A stretch of 64,000 bases of DNA from Ectopseudomonas alcaliphila. Lineage in GTDB: Bacteria > Pseudomonadota > Gammaproteobacteria > Pseudomonadales > Pseudomonadaceae. Below are positions 30,251-38,118 of this stretch, piece after piece (the first letter of the stretch is position 1; every line of letters begins with the position of its first letter). The notes under the pieces were generated by a model. It made no database searches. It worked only from the letters and a program-made list of their open reading frames with translations, and was not told the DNA's origin. Location: positions 1 through 64,000 of the forward strand of contig NZ_FNAE01000013.1 of assembly GCF_900101755.1 (NCBI RefSeq). Direction: 5' to 3'. The translations under genes and the position numbers were made by a program.

Positions 30251-31348
30251 ATGTACCGTTGGTTGTTGCTCGTGATGCTCAGTGCTGCGGCCGTGCCGGG
30301 CATGGCCCAGCAAACCGTCGACCCGGCCGTGTTCAAAGCCCTGAATGCGGCGCAGACAGCACAGCAGAAAGGCGACTACGCTGCCGCCCGACGCGCGCTC
30401 GATGACGTCAAGGCCAAGAGTGGCAGCCTTGAAGAGGCGCTGGTCTGGCGTAGCAAGGCCTACGTGGCCTGGTCGGCCGGCAACAATGCTCAGGCCATCG
30501 ACTGGCTGGACAAGGCCGTGAGCAGCGGCAAGCTGGATGATGAAATGCTGGCCGGCGAGCGCCTCAACCTGGCCAAGCTCAACCTGGGCGAGCGCCGTTA
30601 CGCCAAGGTCGTCGAGTTGCTGGCGCCGAATCAGGGCCGCGCCTCCGAGGAGGTGTTGCAGATGCTGGTGCAGGCCTACCAGGGCATGAATCAGCCGGCC
30701 AAGGCGCTGCCGCTGGCCGAGCGTTACGTGCAGGCCAATCCCAATGCGGCAGACATCTGGCTGCAGTTTCTGGTGGGCGCCAACGCCGATCTGAAGCGCT
30801 ATGCCCAGGCCGAGCGTTGGCAGCGTCAACTGCTGGTGCGCAAACCGGACGATGCCAAGGGCTGGCGCCAACTGGCCGGTCTGCAGCAGATGGCCGGCAG
30901 CAATGACAAGGCGCTGGCGACCCTGCGTGCGGCGCACAGCAAGGGTCTGCGTTTCAGCGAGTCGGAACTGGACAATCTGGTGCTGCTTGCCGGCGCCGCC
31001 GACCAGCCCTGGCAGGGCGCCAAGCTGCTGGCCGGGATGCTCGACAGTGGCCTGCTGGCCAACACCGCTGCGCGTCAGGAACGCCTGGGCCTGTTCTGGT
31101 GGCAGGCGCGTGATCGTTCTGCCGCGGTGCGGGTGCTGCGGCCGTTGGCCGAGCGCAGTGGCAATGGCAAGCACTGGCTGTACGTCGCTCAACTGGAGCT
31201 GGAGCAGTCGCGCTGGCAGGCCGGCCTGGATGCACTGGCGCGTGCCGAACGCGGTGGTGCCGAGCGGGCCAAGGTACGCTCCTGGCGTCAGTGGGCGGAA
31301 AGCGAGTTGCGCTTCGAGCGGGAAAATCGGGTCGCCAGTCGCAGTTGA
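30251..31348 (+). CDS. Exported TPR-repeat protein of the Ton operon
   Basis: A 365-residue protein with a signal peptide (WLLLVMLSAAAVPGMAQQ) and a helical body with tetratricopeptide-like repeats (ALNAAQTAQQKGDYAAARRAL and later ADLKRYAQAERWQRQLL). It is the last gene of the operon, two bases after tonB. Similar TPR proteins end TonB2/TtpC operons in other gammaproteobacteria. A periplasmic scaffold role is inferred. ATG 30251 is chosen over a TTG at 30245. Confidence 0.8.
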   Translation: MYRWLLLVMLSAAAVPGMAQQTVDPAVFKALNAAQTAQQKGDYAAARRALDDVKAKSGSLEEALVWRSKAYVAWSAGNNAQAIDWLDKAVSSGKLDDEMLAGERLNLAKLNLGERRYAKVVELLAPNQGRASEEVLQMLVQAYQGMNQPAKALPLAERYVQANPNAADIWLQFLVGANADLKRYAQAERWQRQLLVRKPDDAKGWRQLAGLQQMAGSNDKALATLRAAHSKGLRFSESELDNLVLLAGAADQPWQGAKLLAGMLDSGLLANTAARQERLGLFWWQARDRSAAVRVLRPLAERSGNGKHWLYVAQLELEQSRWQAGLDALARAERGGAERAKVRSWRQWAESELRFERENRVASRS

Positions 31349-31357
31349 GTCGTTCTC

Positions 31358-31416
31358 GGTGCGCGCGGCGCACCCTACGCGGGTGGCCGTCATCTGTAGG
31401 GTGCGCCGCGCGCACC
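31358..31416. repeat. Perfect 21-bp inverted repeat after the Ton operon
   Basis: Bases 31358-31378 are the exact reverse complement of 31396-31416, separated by 17 bases. The right arm recurs identically at 35397-35417, so this is a dispersed palindromic element. Confidence 0.85.
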
Positions 31417-31452
31417 AAGAAAAAGCCAGGCCCCAGGGTCTGGCTTTTTCTT
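31417..31452. terminator. Bidirectional terminator between Ton operon and zinc-type operon
   Basis: A perfect 13-bp stem (31417-31429 with 31440-31452) with A-rich and T-rich ends lies between the convergent operons. Confidence 0.85.
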
Positions 31453-31463
31453 GGGTAGCGTAT

Positions 31464-31517
31464 CTGTAGGAGCGGATTTGTCCGCGAGTCATTTCGCGGC
31501 TGAAGCCGCTCCTACAG
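31464..31517. repeat. REP element of the GTAGGAGCGG type
   Basis: CTGTAGGAGCGG at one end and CCGCTCCTACAG at the other enclose the GCGGCTGAAGCCGC core. This is the common Pseudomonas repetitive extragenic palindrome. Confidence 0.85.
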
Positions 31518-31544
31518 CCACTCCTGCGAAAGCTCCGGGCGGGA

Positions 31545-32066
31545 TCAGCTATCGGGCAGTTCGTAGGCGTAGATCTTGTCCGCTTCCATCTGGTAACCGA
31601 CCTCGGCCAGCTCGCTGCTGACATGCTCGGTTTTCAGCGGGCCTTCGACCCAGAACGGCTGGTAAAGCGCGTCGAGCAGCACGCCGAGTTCGCTGGTGAC
31701 GTGAACGATCTGGTTCGATGGCGGTGGTGGCACATGAATGCAGGCGCCGAAGTAGGGCACCAGCAGAAACTCCACCACCCGGCCCTCATCGGTCACGTCC
31801 AGCGGCACGATGTAGCCCGGCAGTTTCACCTGCTGGCCATTGAGTTCCTTGACCACCGGGGCGGCTGGCGATTGCTGCATGGCGGCCGGGCCGGATTCGG
31901 CCAAGGCGTCGGCCAGTTGCGAGAGGTCGTGGATGGGCGCAGGGTTGATGATTTGCGGTGGTGCATCCGGCGGAATCAGCTCGGACCAGGTGAGTTCGCG
32001 CACATCAGCGGCGGCCAGCGGCAGTGCCAGGGTCAGCAGCAGGGTGGCGAGCAGGGGGCGGGACAT
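31545..32066 (-). CDS. DUF3299 periplasmic protein of the zinc-type operon
   Basis: A 173-residue protein with a signal peptide (LLATLLLTLALPLAAA). The mature part contains VREL.WSELIPPDAPP, the block KLPGYIVPLD and LLVPYFGACIHVPPPPSNQ, all DUF3299 hallmarks; the Cys-Ile-His in the last could bind metal. I start at 32066; a start at 32330 lies inside the permease gene. It is the last gene of the operon and resembles PA4066 (from memory). The role is unknown; a periplasmic metal-related function is inferred from context. Confidence 0.8.
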   Translation of the reverse strand: MSRPLLATLLLTLALPLAAADVRELTWSELIPPDAPPQIINPAPIHDLSQLADALAESGPAAMQQSPAAPVVKELNGQQVKLPGYIVPLDVTDEGRVVEFLLVPYFGACIHVPPPPSNQIVHVTSELGVLLDALYQPFWVEGPLKTEHVSSELAEVGYQMEADKIYAYELPDS

Positions 32067-32124
32067 GAGGAACCTCGTTGTAAGAGCGCCTGCGCAGTGT
32101 ACGACAGGCGCTCTCAACTTTCCC

Positions 32125-33390
32125 TCAGAGCCTGATCGACAGCCCATCTGCCAACGACTGCCGATAGGCCCGCCAGGCTGGCACGCTGCCCATCGCCACG
32201 GCTGCGGCGAGAATGCCGCCCAGCAGTTTCCATTCGTAACTCGACGGTGCATTGAGCGCCAGGTACAGGCCGTAATTGGCCTGCACGAAGCCCTGGCTGC
32301 CGGCGATGCCCAGATAGAGCAGCGCGACACCGAAGGCCACGCCGGCCAGCGCCAGGGTGAAGGCCTCCAGCACCAGCAGACTGGCGATATGCCAGGGACG
32401 GGCGCCCACCGAGCGCAGGATGGCCATCTCCCGACGGCGTTCGTTGAGGCTGGTGAGGATCGCCGTGAGCATGCCGATCAGACCGGTCAGCACGACGAAC
32501 AGCGAGACCACGAACAGCGCCTGCTCGGCGGTGCCCATCAGGCTCCACAGCTCCTGCAGCGCCACACCCGGCAGAATGGCCAGCAGCGGCTCGCCACGAA
32601 ACTCGTTGATCTCGCGCTGCAGGCTGAAAGTGGCGATCTTGCTGTTGAGACCGAGCATGAACGCGGTGATCTGCTTCGGCTGCAGGTCCATGGCGCGTGC
32701 CTGATCGGCGCTGATCTGCGCGGCGCCACGTGCCGGCATGCCGTTCTGCCAGTCGATGTGCAGCGCTTCCATCCCGGCCAGGGAGATGTGCAGCGTGCGG
32801 TCGACCGGCGTACCGGTGCGCTCGAGGATGCCGACCACGGTGAAGGGCTTGTCGTCATGCTTGACCAGGCTGATGGTGGCGACGCCGTGGGCCAGGACGA
32901 TCTTCTCGCCAAGATCGTAGCCCAGCGCCTGCGCCACTTCCGCGCCGAGCACCACTTCGAAGGGATCGTCGGCAAACTCGCGGCCCTGTGCCAGCTTCAG
33001 CGCCTGGCTGCGGGCGTAGCGGTAATGCTCGAAATAGGCAGTGCTGGTGCCCATCACCCGGTAGCCGCGGTGCGAGTCGCCCAGGGAAATGGGAATGGCC
33101 CACTTCACCTGACGGTGATCGGCGAAGTGCTCGAAGCTGTCCCAGCGGATGTTGTTGGTAGCGTTGCCGATGCGAAACACCGAGTACAGCAGCAGGTTCA
33201 CGCTGCCGGAGCGGGCGCCGACGATCAGGTCGGTGCCGCTGATGGTGTTGGCGAAGCTGGCGCGAGCCTCGGTACGCACGCGCTCGACGGCCAGCAGCAG
33301 GCATACCGACAGGGCGATGGCGAACACGGTGAGCAGGGCGGTGAAGCGGCGGTTGGCCAGGCTGGCCAGGGCGATGCGGATCAGGTGCAT
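32125..33390 (-). CDS. ABC transporter permease, FtsX/MacB-like
   Basis: A 421-residue permease with one N-terminal span, a periplasmic MacB-PCD-like domain (about 45-265) and three C-terminal spans, the FtsX topology. The cytoplasmic loop NERRREMAILRSVGARPWHI is typical. Such permeases usually perform mechanotransmission or lipoprotein-type extrusion, not classic import. The gene is separated from the ATPase gene by one base. The complex probably acts with the His-rich and DUF3299 periplasmic proteins in zinc-limited cells. Confidence 0.87.
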   Translation of the reverse strand: MHLIRIALASLANRRFTALLTVFAIALSVCLLLAVERVRTEARASFANTISGTDLIVGARSGSVNLLLYSVFRIGNATNNIRWDSFEHFADHRQVKWAIPISLGDSHRGYRVMGTSTAYFEHYRYARSQALKLAQGREFADDPFEVVLGAEVAQALGYDLGEKIVLAHGVATISLVKHDDKPFTVVGILERTGTPVDRTLHISLAGMEALHIDWQNGMPARGAAQISADQARAMDLQPKQITAFMLGLNSKIATFSLQREINEFRGEPLLAILPGVALQELWSLMGTAEQALFVVSLFVVLTGLIGMLTAILTSLNERRREMAILRSVGARPWHIASLLVLEAFTLALAGVAFGVALLYLGIAGSQGFVQANYGLYLALNAPSSYEWKLLGGILAAAVAMGSVPAWRAYRQSLADGLSIRL

Positions 33391-33391
33391 C

Positions 33392-34099
33392 TCAGGCCTC
33401 CTGTGGGCGCGTGGCGCGATTGAGCTCGGCCAGCGACAGGTTGCGGTCGAACAGCGGGGCCAGGCTCTGGTCGTGGCTGACGAACAGCAGGCTGGCGCCA
33501 GCGGCGCGGCATTCGGCGAACAGCAATTGCAGGAAGGCCTCGCGCGCGTCGAAGTCCAGTGCCGAGGTCGGCTCGTCGGCGATCACCAGCTCCGGCTGGC
33601 CAATCAGTGCGCGTGCGGCAGCAACACGTTGTTGCTGGCCGATGGACAGTTCGTCGGCGCGGCGGCCGAGCAGGTCGGCGTGCAGGCCGAGGTGGTCGAG
33701 CAGCGCAGCGGCTGCGGCGTCGATGCTGCCGTGGCGCTGACGGGCGCGCTCGGCGCGCAGGCGCGAGAAACGGCAGGGCAGTTCGACGTTCTCACGCACG
33801 GAAAGAAACGGCAGCAGGTTGAACTGCTGGAAGATGTAGCCGGTGTGGTCGACGCGGAAACGATCGCGGGCGCCGGCAGAGAGCTGGCCCAGGTCCTGGC
33901 CGAGCAGGCGGATATGGCCGCTTTGCGCTCGTTGCACGCCGCCAAGCAGGCCGAGCAGGGTGGTCTTGCCGCTGCCGCTGGGGCCTTTGAGAAACAGGGT
34001 TTCACCGCGCGCCAGGGTGAAGGTGGGTATATCCAGCAGCTGTGCCTGGCCGGGCCAGGCGAAGCCGAGATCGGCGAGTTCGATCAGAGGTTGAGTCAT
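33392..34099 (-). CDS. ABC transporter ATP-binding protein, LolD/MacB-like
   Basis: A 235-residue ATPase with Walker A GPSGSGKTT, signature LSIGQQQRVAAARAL and Walker B LVIADEPTSALD. The signature has I in place of the usual G in LSGGQ (LSIGQ), a small deviation. Start MTQPLIELADLGFAWPG at 34099. It partners the FtsX-like permease downstream. Confidence 0.88.
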   Translation of the reverse strand: MTQPLIELADLGFAWPGQAQLLDIPTFTLARGETLFLKGPSGSGKTTLLGLLGGVQRAQSGHIRLLGQDLGQLSAGARDRFRVDHTGYIFQQFNLLPFLSVRENVELPCRFSRLRAERARQRHGSIDAAAAALLDHLGLHADLLGRRADELSIGQQQRVAAARALIGQPELVIADEPTSALDFDAREAFLQLLFAECRAAGASLLFVSHDQSLAPLFDRNLSLAELNRATRPQEA

Positions 34100-34190
34100 G
34101 GTTTCTTCGAATCGTCGTTCATGGAAAGCCGAGCATGGTGGCCTGACTGTCTGAGCTGAGCTCGCGGGTGGCATTCATGCCTCCTGAGCA

Positions 34191-34265
34191 GGTTTTGTAG
34201 GAGGCGCTTTAGCGGCGAGCTTTTTCGCGGCCAAAGCAGGTCGCCACCTGGCCCTCCCACAAACC
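34191..34265. repeat. REP-like palindrome inside the zinc-type operon
   Basis: GGTTTTGTAGGAGG at the left pairs with CCTCCCACAAACC at the right around GCGGCGAGC...GCGGCC. It lies in the 220-base gap between the His-rich gene and the ATPase gene. A separate GTGGAT/ATCCAC inverted pair follows at about 34272-34311. Confidence 0.6.
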
Positions 34266-34319
34266 TGGCGTGGTGGATGAAAAGAGCGTCAGCTACGCGC
34301 CCCGATCCACCCTATGGCA

Positions 34320-34910
34320 TCAGAAAGACAGACGTGGCTGCGCCGGAGTCAGTTCAACGCCCTGTTGGCCATTCGGGCCGATCAGTTGTACCTGAATCTT
34401 CTCGGTGGCGGGGAAGCGTTTGAACAGCTCGGCGAGATCCAGTTGTTTCAATTCGTTGGCCTTGGCGCATTCGAAGCGATAGTGCGCATGGATGTCGCTG
34501 TGTTCGCCTTCGTGCTTGTGATCGTGATGGTCGTGCTTGTGATCGTGCGCCTTGCCAGCGAACAGCGGGCTTTGCAGTTCGACCTCGGTGGCCTTGCAGT
34601 CGCCGCTGGTCAGGGCGAACAGTGTGACGGGCTGCTCCAGCTCACGCTTGGCGGCCGCTACCTTGGCCTTGTCGGCATCGCTCTTGGCGGCATGCTCGAA
34701 ACCGACCAGGTTCATCGCCGGGCTTTCGAGCTGCAGCTCCAGCAGATTGCCGTCCAGCGCGGCGTTGAGGCTGGCGACACCATGCTCGTGGGCACCCAGG
34801 CTGTCGTGGGAATGCTCGTGGTCATGGTCATGATCATGGCTGTGCTCTTGCGCCTGGGCGGCGACCAGGGGCAGCAGGGCGAAGGGCAGGGCGAGCAGCA
34901 GGTGGCGCAT
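34320..34910 (-). CDS. His-rich periplasmic protein, DUF2796 (ZrgA-like)
   Basis: A 196-residue exported protein (signal peptide ends about AQAQ, residue 21) with two histidine/aspartate-rich clusters, HSHDHDHDHEHSHD near the mature N-terminus and HDHKHDHHDHKHEGEHSD in the middle. A DUF2796 domain surrounds them (LGAHEHGVASLNAAL). It probably binds zinc in the periplasm. It is the first gene of the operon, and a Zur-like palindrome lies just upstream. It corresponds to the zinc-responsive PA4063 group of P. aeruginosa (from memory). Confidence 0.87.
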   Translation of the reverse strand: MRHLLLALPFALLPLVAAQAQEHSHDHDHDHEHSHDSLGAHEHGVASLNAALDGNLLELQLESPAMNLVGFEHAAKSDADKAKVAAAKRELEQPVTLFALTSGDCKATEVELQSPLFAGKAHDHKHDHHDHKHEGEHSDIHAHYRFECAKANELKQLDLAELFKRFPATEKIQVQLIGPNGQQGVELTPAQPRLSF

Positions 34911-34940
34911 GGTTGTCTCTCCAGCATGGGTGCGATTTGA

Positions 34941-34957
34941 TTGTTACGTTATAACAA
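34941..34957 (-). promoter_or_regulatory. Zur-like operator of the zinc-type operon
   Basis: TTGTTACGTTATAACAA: arms TTGTTA and TAACAA around a 5-base centre match the GTTAtAnnATAAC pattern of gammaproteobacterial Zur boxes. It lies 31-47 bases before the His-rich gene start, overlapping a TATAAC -10 on the minus strand, as expected for repression by zinc-loaded Zur. Confidence 0.6.
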
Positions 34958-35025
34958 CTTTCGTGGCGAACTGGCCAGTCTGCTGCTGTCGTGGGAGCAT
35001 GCAAGATCCTGACTGGAGGCTGAAC

Positions 35026-35370
35026 ATGGTGCGAATACGTGGGCGCATTGGCGACTGGCCGGTGGATCTGACGCTGGAGCTGGGGAGCGAGGACTGGGCG
35101 CAACTGGCGCAGCACCTGGCCGTTGCGCCGGTCGCCAGTGTGGCAGCGCCGCCGCCCGCGACAGACGCGGGCGATGCGCTGTGGCAGACCGCGTTGCAGC
35201 TGGTGCGTGAGGCGGGGCAGGTCGAAGGGCCGCGGCTGCTGGCGCAGTTGGCCGCGCTGGCTGGCGGTGAAGCGGCGGGCAAGCGCCTGCTGGTGCGCCT
35301 GCGCCATTGCGAGCAGATCCGCATGGAAACCGGCGCGGATGCGCCGATCTATCATTGGGTGACGGAGTAA
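35026..35370 (+). CDS. Conserved hypothetical protein
   Basis: A 114-residue soluble protein starting MVRIRGRIGDWPVDLTLEL. It has an Ala/Pro linker near residues 35-50 and a helical C-terminal half (LLAQLAALAGGEAAGKRLLVRLRH). I do not recognise a named domain. From memory P. aeruginosa has a hypothetical gene (PA4062) in this position. It is divergent from the zinc-type operon, so the Zur-like site may also affect it. ATG 35026 follows a TGGAGG site. Confidence 0.65.
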   Translation: MVRIRGRIGDWPVDLTLELGSEDWAQLAQHLAVAPVASVAAPPPATDAGDALWQTALQLVREAGQVEGPRLLAQLAALAGGEAAGKRLLVRLRHCEQIRMETGADAPIYHWVTE

Positions 35371-35396
35371 GGCGCTCCGGTCCGCTCTGGCCCTTC

Positions 35397-35465
35397 GTAG
35401 GGTGCGCCGCGCGCACCGGGTAAGCCTGGCGAGGCCTGCGGTGGCGCACCCTGCGGCGCGTGCGG
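35397..35465. repeat. Second copy of the 21-bp GTAGGGTGCGCC element
   Basis: Bases 35397-35417 are identical to 31396-31416; a less exact inverted partner (GGCGCACCCTGCGGCGCG) follows at about 35444-35461. It lies between convergent genes. Confidence 0.7.
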
Positions 35466-35481
35466 TTGAAAACCCCTAAGG

Positions 35482-36354
35482 TCAGTAGATCGCCTGATAC
35501 AGCTTGCGGCGGTAGGTGGTGACCAGCGGGTGGTCGCCGCCGAGCAGATCGAACACCTGCAGCAGGGTCTTGTGCGGCAGGCCGTCACTGTAGCTACGGT
35601 TGCGTACGAACAGTTTGAGCAGGCCATCCAGCGCCGCTTCGTACTGCTGGCGCGCCAGTTGTTGCACGGCCAGTTGATACACCGCTTCGTCGTCCTCGGC
35701 ATTTTGCGCCAGGCGGCTTTTCAGCGTGGCCACCTCCGGCAGGTCGGCAGCCTGGCGCAGGAAGGTCAACTGCGCTTTGGCGCCGGCCAGTGCCTGCTTG
35801 TGTTCGTCGCCCTTGACTGCGTTGAGCACGGTTTCCGCTTCGCCCAGCTCGCCGCGTTCGGCCAGGCAGCGCGCGTAGAGAATCAGTGCGGCTGCGTTCT
35901 CGTTGTCTTCCGTCAGCACCTGTTTGAGCAGCGCTTCGGTATCGGCGAAGCGTCCTTCGGCGAACAGCGCCTGGGCAGCCTCCATCGGATCGGCTGCAGC
36001 GGGAGCCGGTTCGGCGACATGGGGCTTGAGCATCTCGCGGATCGCCGCTTCCGGCTGCGCGCCGGCGAAACCGTCCACCGGCTGACCGTTCTTGAACAGC
36101 ACCACGGTCGGCAGGCTGCGAATGCCGAAGCGCATGACGATGTCCTGCTCGATATCGCAGTTGACCTTGGCCAGCAGCAGCTCACCGGCATATTCCTCGG
36201 TGATCTTTGCCAGCATCGGCATCAGCGCCTTGCATGGCGCGCACCATTCGGCCCAGAAGTCCACCAGCACCGGCTTGTGGAAGGAGTTCTCGATCACCAG
36301 TTGCTCGAAGTTGGCGGCGCCGGAGATGTCGAAGATGTAGGGGGATTCACTCAT
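35482..36354 (-). CDS. Thioredoxin-TPR protein (YbbN/CnoX-like)
   Basis: A 290-residue protein with an N-terminal thioredoxin domain (about 1-110) carrying the active site WCAPC (Cys38, Cys41), then a helical TPR-like region (about 125-290) with AQALFAEGRFADTEALLKQV. This is the layout of E. coli YbbN/CnoX, a chaperone-redox protein that works with GroEL and DnaK. The intact CxxC suggests redox activity, unlike E. coli YbbN, which has a changed motif. Start MSESPYIFDISG at 36354. Confidence 0.88.
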   Translation of the reverse strand: MSESPYIFDISGAANFEQLVIENSFHKPVLVDFWAEWCAPCKALMPMLAKITEEYAGELLLAKVNCDIEQDIVMRFGIRSLPTVVLFKNGQPVDGFAGAQPEAAIREMLKPHVAEPAPAAADPMEAAQALFAEGRFADTEALLKQVLTEDNENAAALILYARCLAERGELGEAETVLNAVKGDEHKQALAGAKAQLTFLRQAADLPEVATLKSRLAQNAEDDEAVYQLAVQQLARQQYEAALDGLLKLFVRNRSYSDGLPHKTLLQVFDLLGGDHPLVTTYRRKLYQAIY

Positions 36355-36408
36355 GGTCGGTCTCGAAAAGCTGGGCAATGGCTTATTAATGCGGGCAGCG
36401 GGGCGCGG

Positions 36409-37068
36409 TTACAAGGGGCGCGCGGCGTGATACAGGCTGACTTCGCGAAACTCCGCTGGTTCTGCCAGATCAGGCCAGGTGCAGCCATCGAGCAGTGCCA
36501 GGCGCTGGTAGAGCGGATGCTGGAAATCCTTGACCCGTGAATCGGCTACCAGTGCCTGACGGCCGCGACCGAGAAAGTGATCGAGTAGCGGCAGGTTGGC
36601 GCGGTCGTAGAGCACGTCGGCGACCAGAATCAGGTCGTAGCGATCCGCTTCGGCGAAGAAATCCTGCGAATAACTCAGCGTCACGCCATTGAGTTCGGCG
36701 TTGGCGCGGCTGGCGGCCAGCGCCACTGGGTCGAGGTCGCAGGCTACCACTTCCGCGGCGCCGGCCTTGGCTGCGGCGATGGCGGCCACGCCGGAGCCCG
36801 CGCCGAAATCCAGCACGCGCTTGCCGCGCACCCACTCCGGGCGCTCGGCGAGCCAGCGCGCCAATACCAGGCCGCTGGCCCAGCAGAAGCACCAGTAGGG
36901 CGGTTCTTCGAGAATGCGCCGGGTTTCCTCGGGGTTGAAGGCGCGCTCCATATTACTGGCGTCGATCAGCCACAGCGCGATATCGGTACCCGGCAGTGTT
37001 TCGGCCACCAGGCGGGCATCGCCGAGCAGTTCACTCAGGGCCTGCTGCAACTGTTGCGGCGGTCTCAT
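36409..37068 (-). CDS. SAM-dependent methyltransferase (PrmA/ETFB-like)
   Basis: A 219-residue class I methyltransferase. SAM motif I is VLDFGAGSGVAAIAAAKAG, followed by the acidic loop VVACDLDPVA and motif IV DLILVADVLYD. The EEPPYWCFCWASGLVLAR block resembles methyltransferases of the ETFB-lysine/PrmA-like group that modify proteins; the substrate is unknown. Its start overlaps the upstream lipoprotein gene by four bases. Confidence 0.82.
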   Translation of the reverse strand: MRPPQQLQQALSELLGDARLVAETLPGTDIALWLIDASNMERAFNPEETRRILEEPPYWCFCWASGLVLARWLAERPEWVRGKRVLDFGAGSGVAAIAAAKAGAAEVVACDLDPVALAASRANAELNGVTLSYSQDFFAEADRYDLILVADVLYDRANLPLLDHFLGRGRQALVADSRVKDFQHPLYQRLALLDGCTWPDLAEPAEFREVSLYHAARPL

Positions 37069-37505
37069 GGCGCTGGTACCAGATACAGGGCGCCGAGGTC
37101 CTGATCGGTCAGTTCGGCGATGCTGCGCGCCGGCAGGCGTTGCACCAGACGGCCGGAGTGGCTGACGCGGCCGCGCAGTTCCAGACGCAGATCCTGAGGT
37201 GTATGCCCGGTGTTCAGCGGTAGGTGAAACGGCAGGGGTTCGCCGTTGCCACGCAGATGAACCTGGCCGAGCAGGGCGCGCGGCCTGCCGCGCATATCCA
37301 CGCCCAACAGTGCCAGGTCGACATCGGCACCCGCGGCCACGCCCAGCAATTCGCCGCGCAGGCCAGGGCCACGGATAGGCTCGGCGCTGGGTTCTGCTTG
37401 GGCTGGTGCTGGCGTGGGCGGCGGCACGGTGGTCGTGGGCTCGCTGGTGCAGGCGGCAAGCAGGCCGCTGAGGGCCAGTGGCAGGAGGGGCAGGTATCGG
37501 TTCAT
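37065..37505 (-). CDS. Putative lipoprotein, YbaY/YscW-like
   Basis: A 146-residue protein with a lipoprotein signal ending in a lipobox (LSGLLAAC, Cys about residue 18), a Pro/Thr-rich spacer and a beta-rich domain with LRGNGEPLPFHLPLN and DLRLELRGRVSHSGRL, similar to YbaY/YscW pilotin-like proteins. Start MNRYLPLLPLAL at 37505. It is translationally coupled to the methyltransferase (ATGA). Confidence 0.72.
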   Translation of the reverse strand: MNRYLPLLPLALSGLLAACTSEPTTTVPPPTPAPAQAEPSAEPIRGPGLRGELLGVAAGADVDLALLGVDMRGRPRALLGQVHLRGNGEPLPFHLPLNTGHTPQDLRLELRGRVSHSGRLVQRLPARSIAELTDQDLGALYLVPAP

Positions 37506-37650
37506 GGCATGTACTGCTCTTGGAGGTGCTTGCCCATAGCTTAATTTGTCTTGCGGCCTGTAAGCAGGCCATCTCAAGGCTCCTTACATTTTTCAACGGC
37601 GTGCTATGCGCTACCATGACGCCTTTGCCGCCAATCAGTCAGCGCCTGCC

Positions 37651-38118
37651 ATGCATTGTCCCTTCTGCGCCGCCAACGACACCAAGGTCATCGATTCCCG
37701 TCTGGTCGCCGAGGGCGACCAGGTTCGCCGCCGCCGCGAATGCGTGGCCTGCGGCGAACGTTTCACCACTTTCGAAACCGCCGAGCTGGTGATGCCGCGC
37801 CTGATCAAGCAGGACGGCAGCCGTCAGCCCTTCGATGAAGAGAAGCTGCGCGCCGGCATGCAGCGTGCGCTGGAAAAACGCCCGGTAAGCGTCGAGCGCC
37901 TGGAAGAGGCCATCGCCCGTATCAAGCAGCAACTGCGTGCCACTGGCGAGCGCGAGGTGAAATCGCTGGTGCTCGGTGAGTTGGTAATGACCGAGCTGAG
38001 CAAGCTCGACGAGGTGGCCTACATCCGTTTCGCTTCGGTCTACCGCCGCTTCCAGGATCTCAACGAATTCCGCGAGGAAATCGAACGCCTGGCCCGCGAA
38101 CCGTCGAAAAGCCGATGA
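37651..38118 (+). CDS. nrdR: Transcriptional repressor NrdR
   Basis: NrdR of 155 residues, repressor of ribonucleotide reductase genes. The zinc ribbon is visible as CPFC (residues 3-6) and CVACGERF, followed by an ATP-cone domain (about 49-139; VMPRLIKQDGSRQPFDEEKL). The ATG at 37651 gives MHCPFCAANDTKV; a start at 37606 is rejected. It overlaps ribD by four bases. Confidence 0.97.
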   Translation: MHCPFCAANDTKVIDSRLVAEGDQVRRRRECVACGERFTTFETAELVMPRLIKQDGSRQPFDEEKLRAGMQRALEKRPVSVERLEEAIARIKQQLRATGEREVKSLVLGELVMTELSKLDEVAYIRFASVYRRFQDLNEFREEIERLAREPSKSR

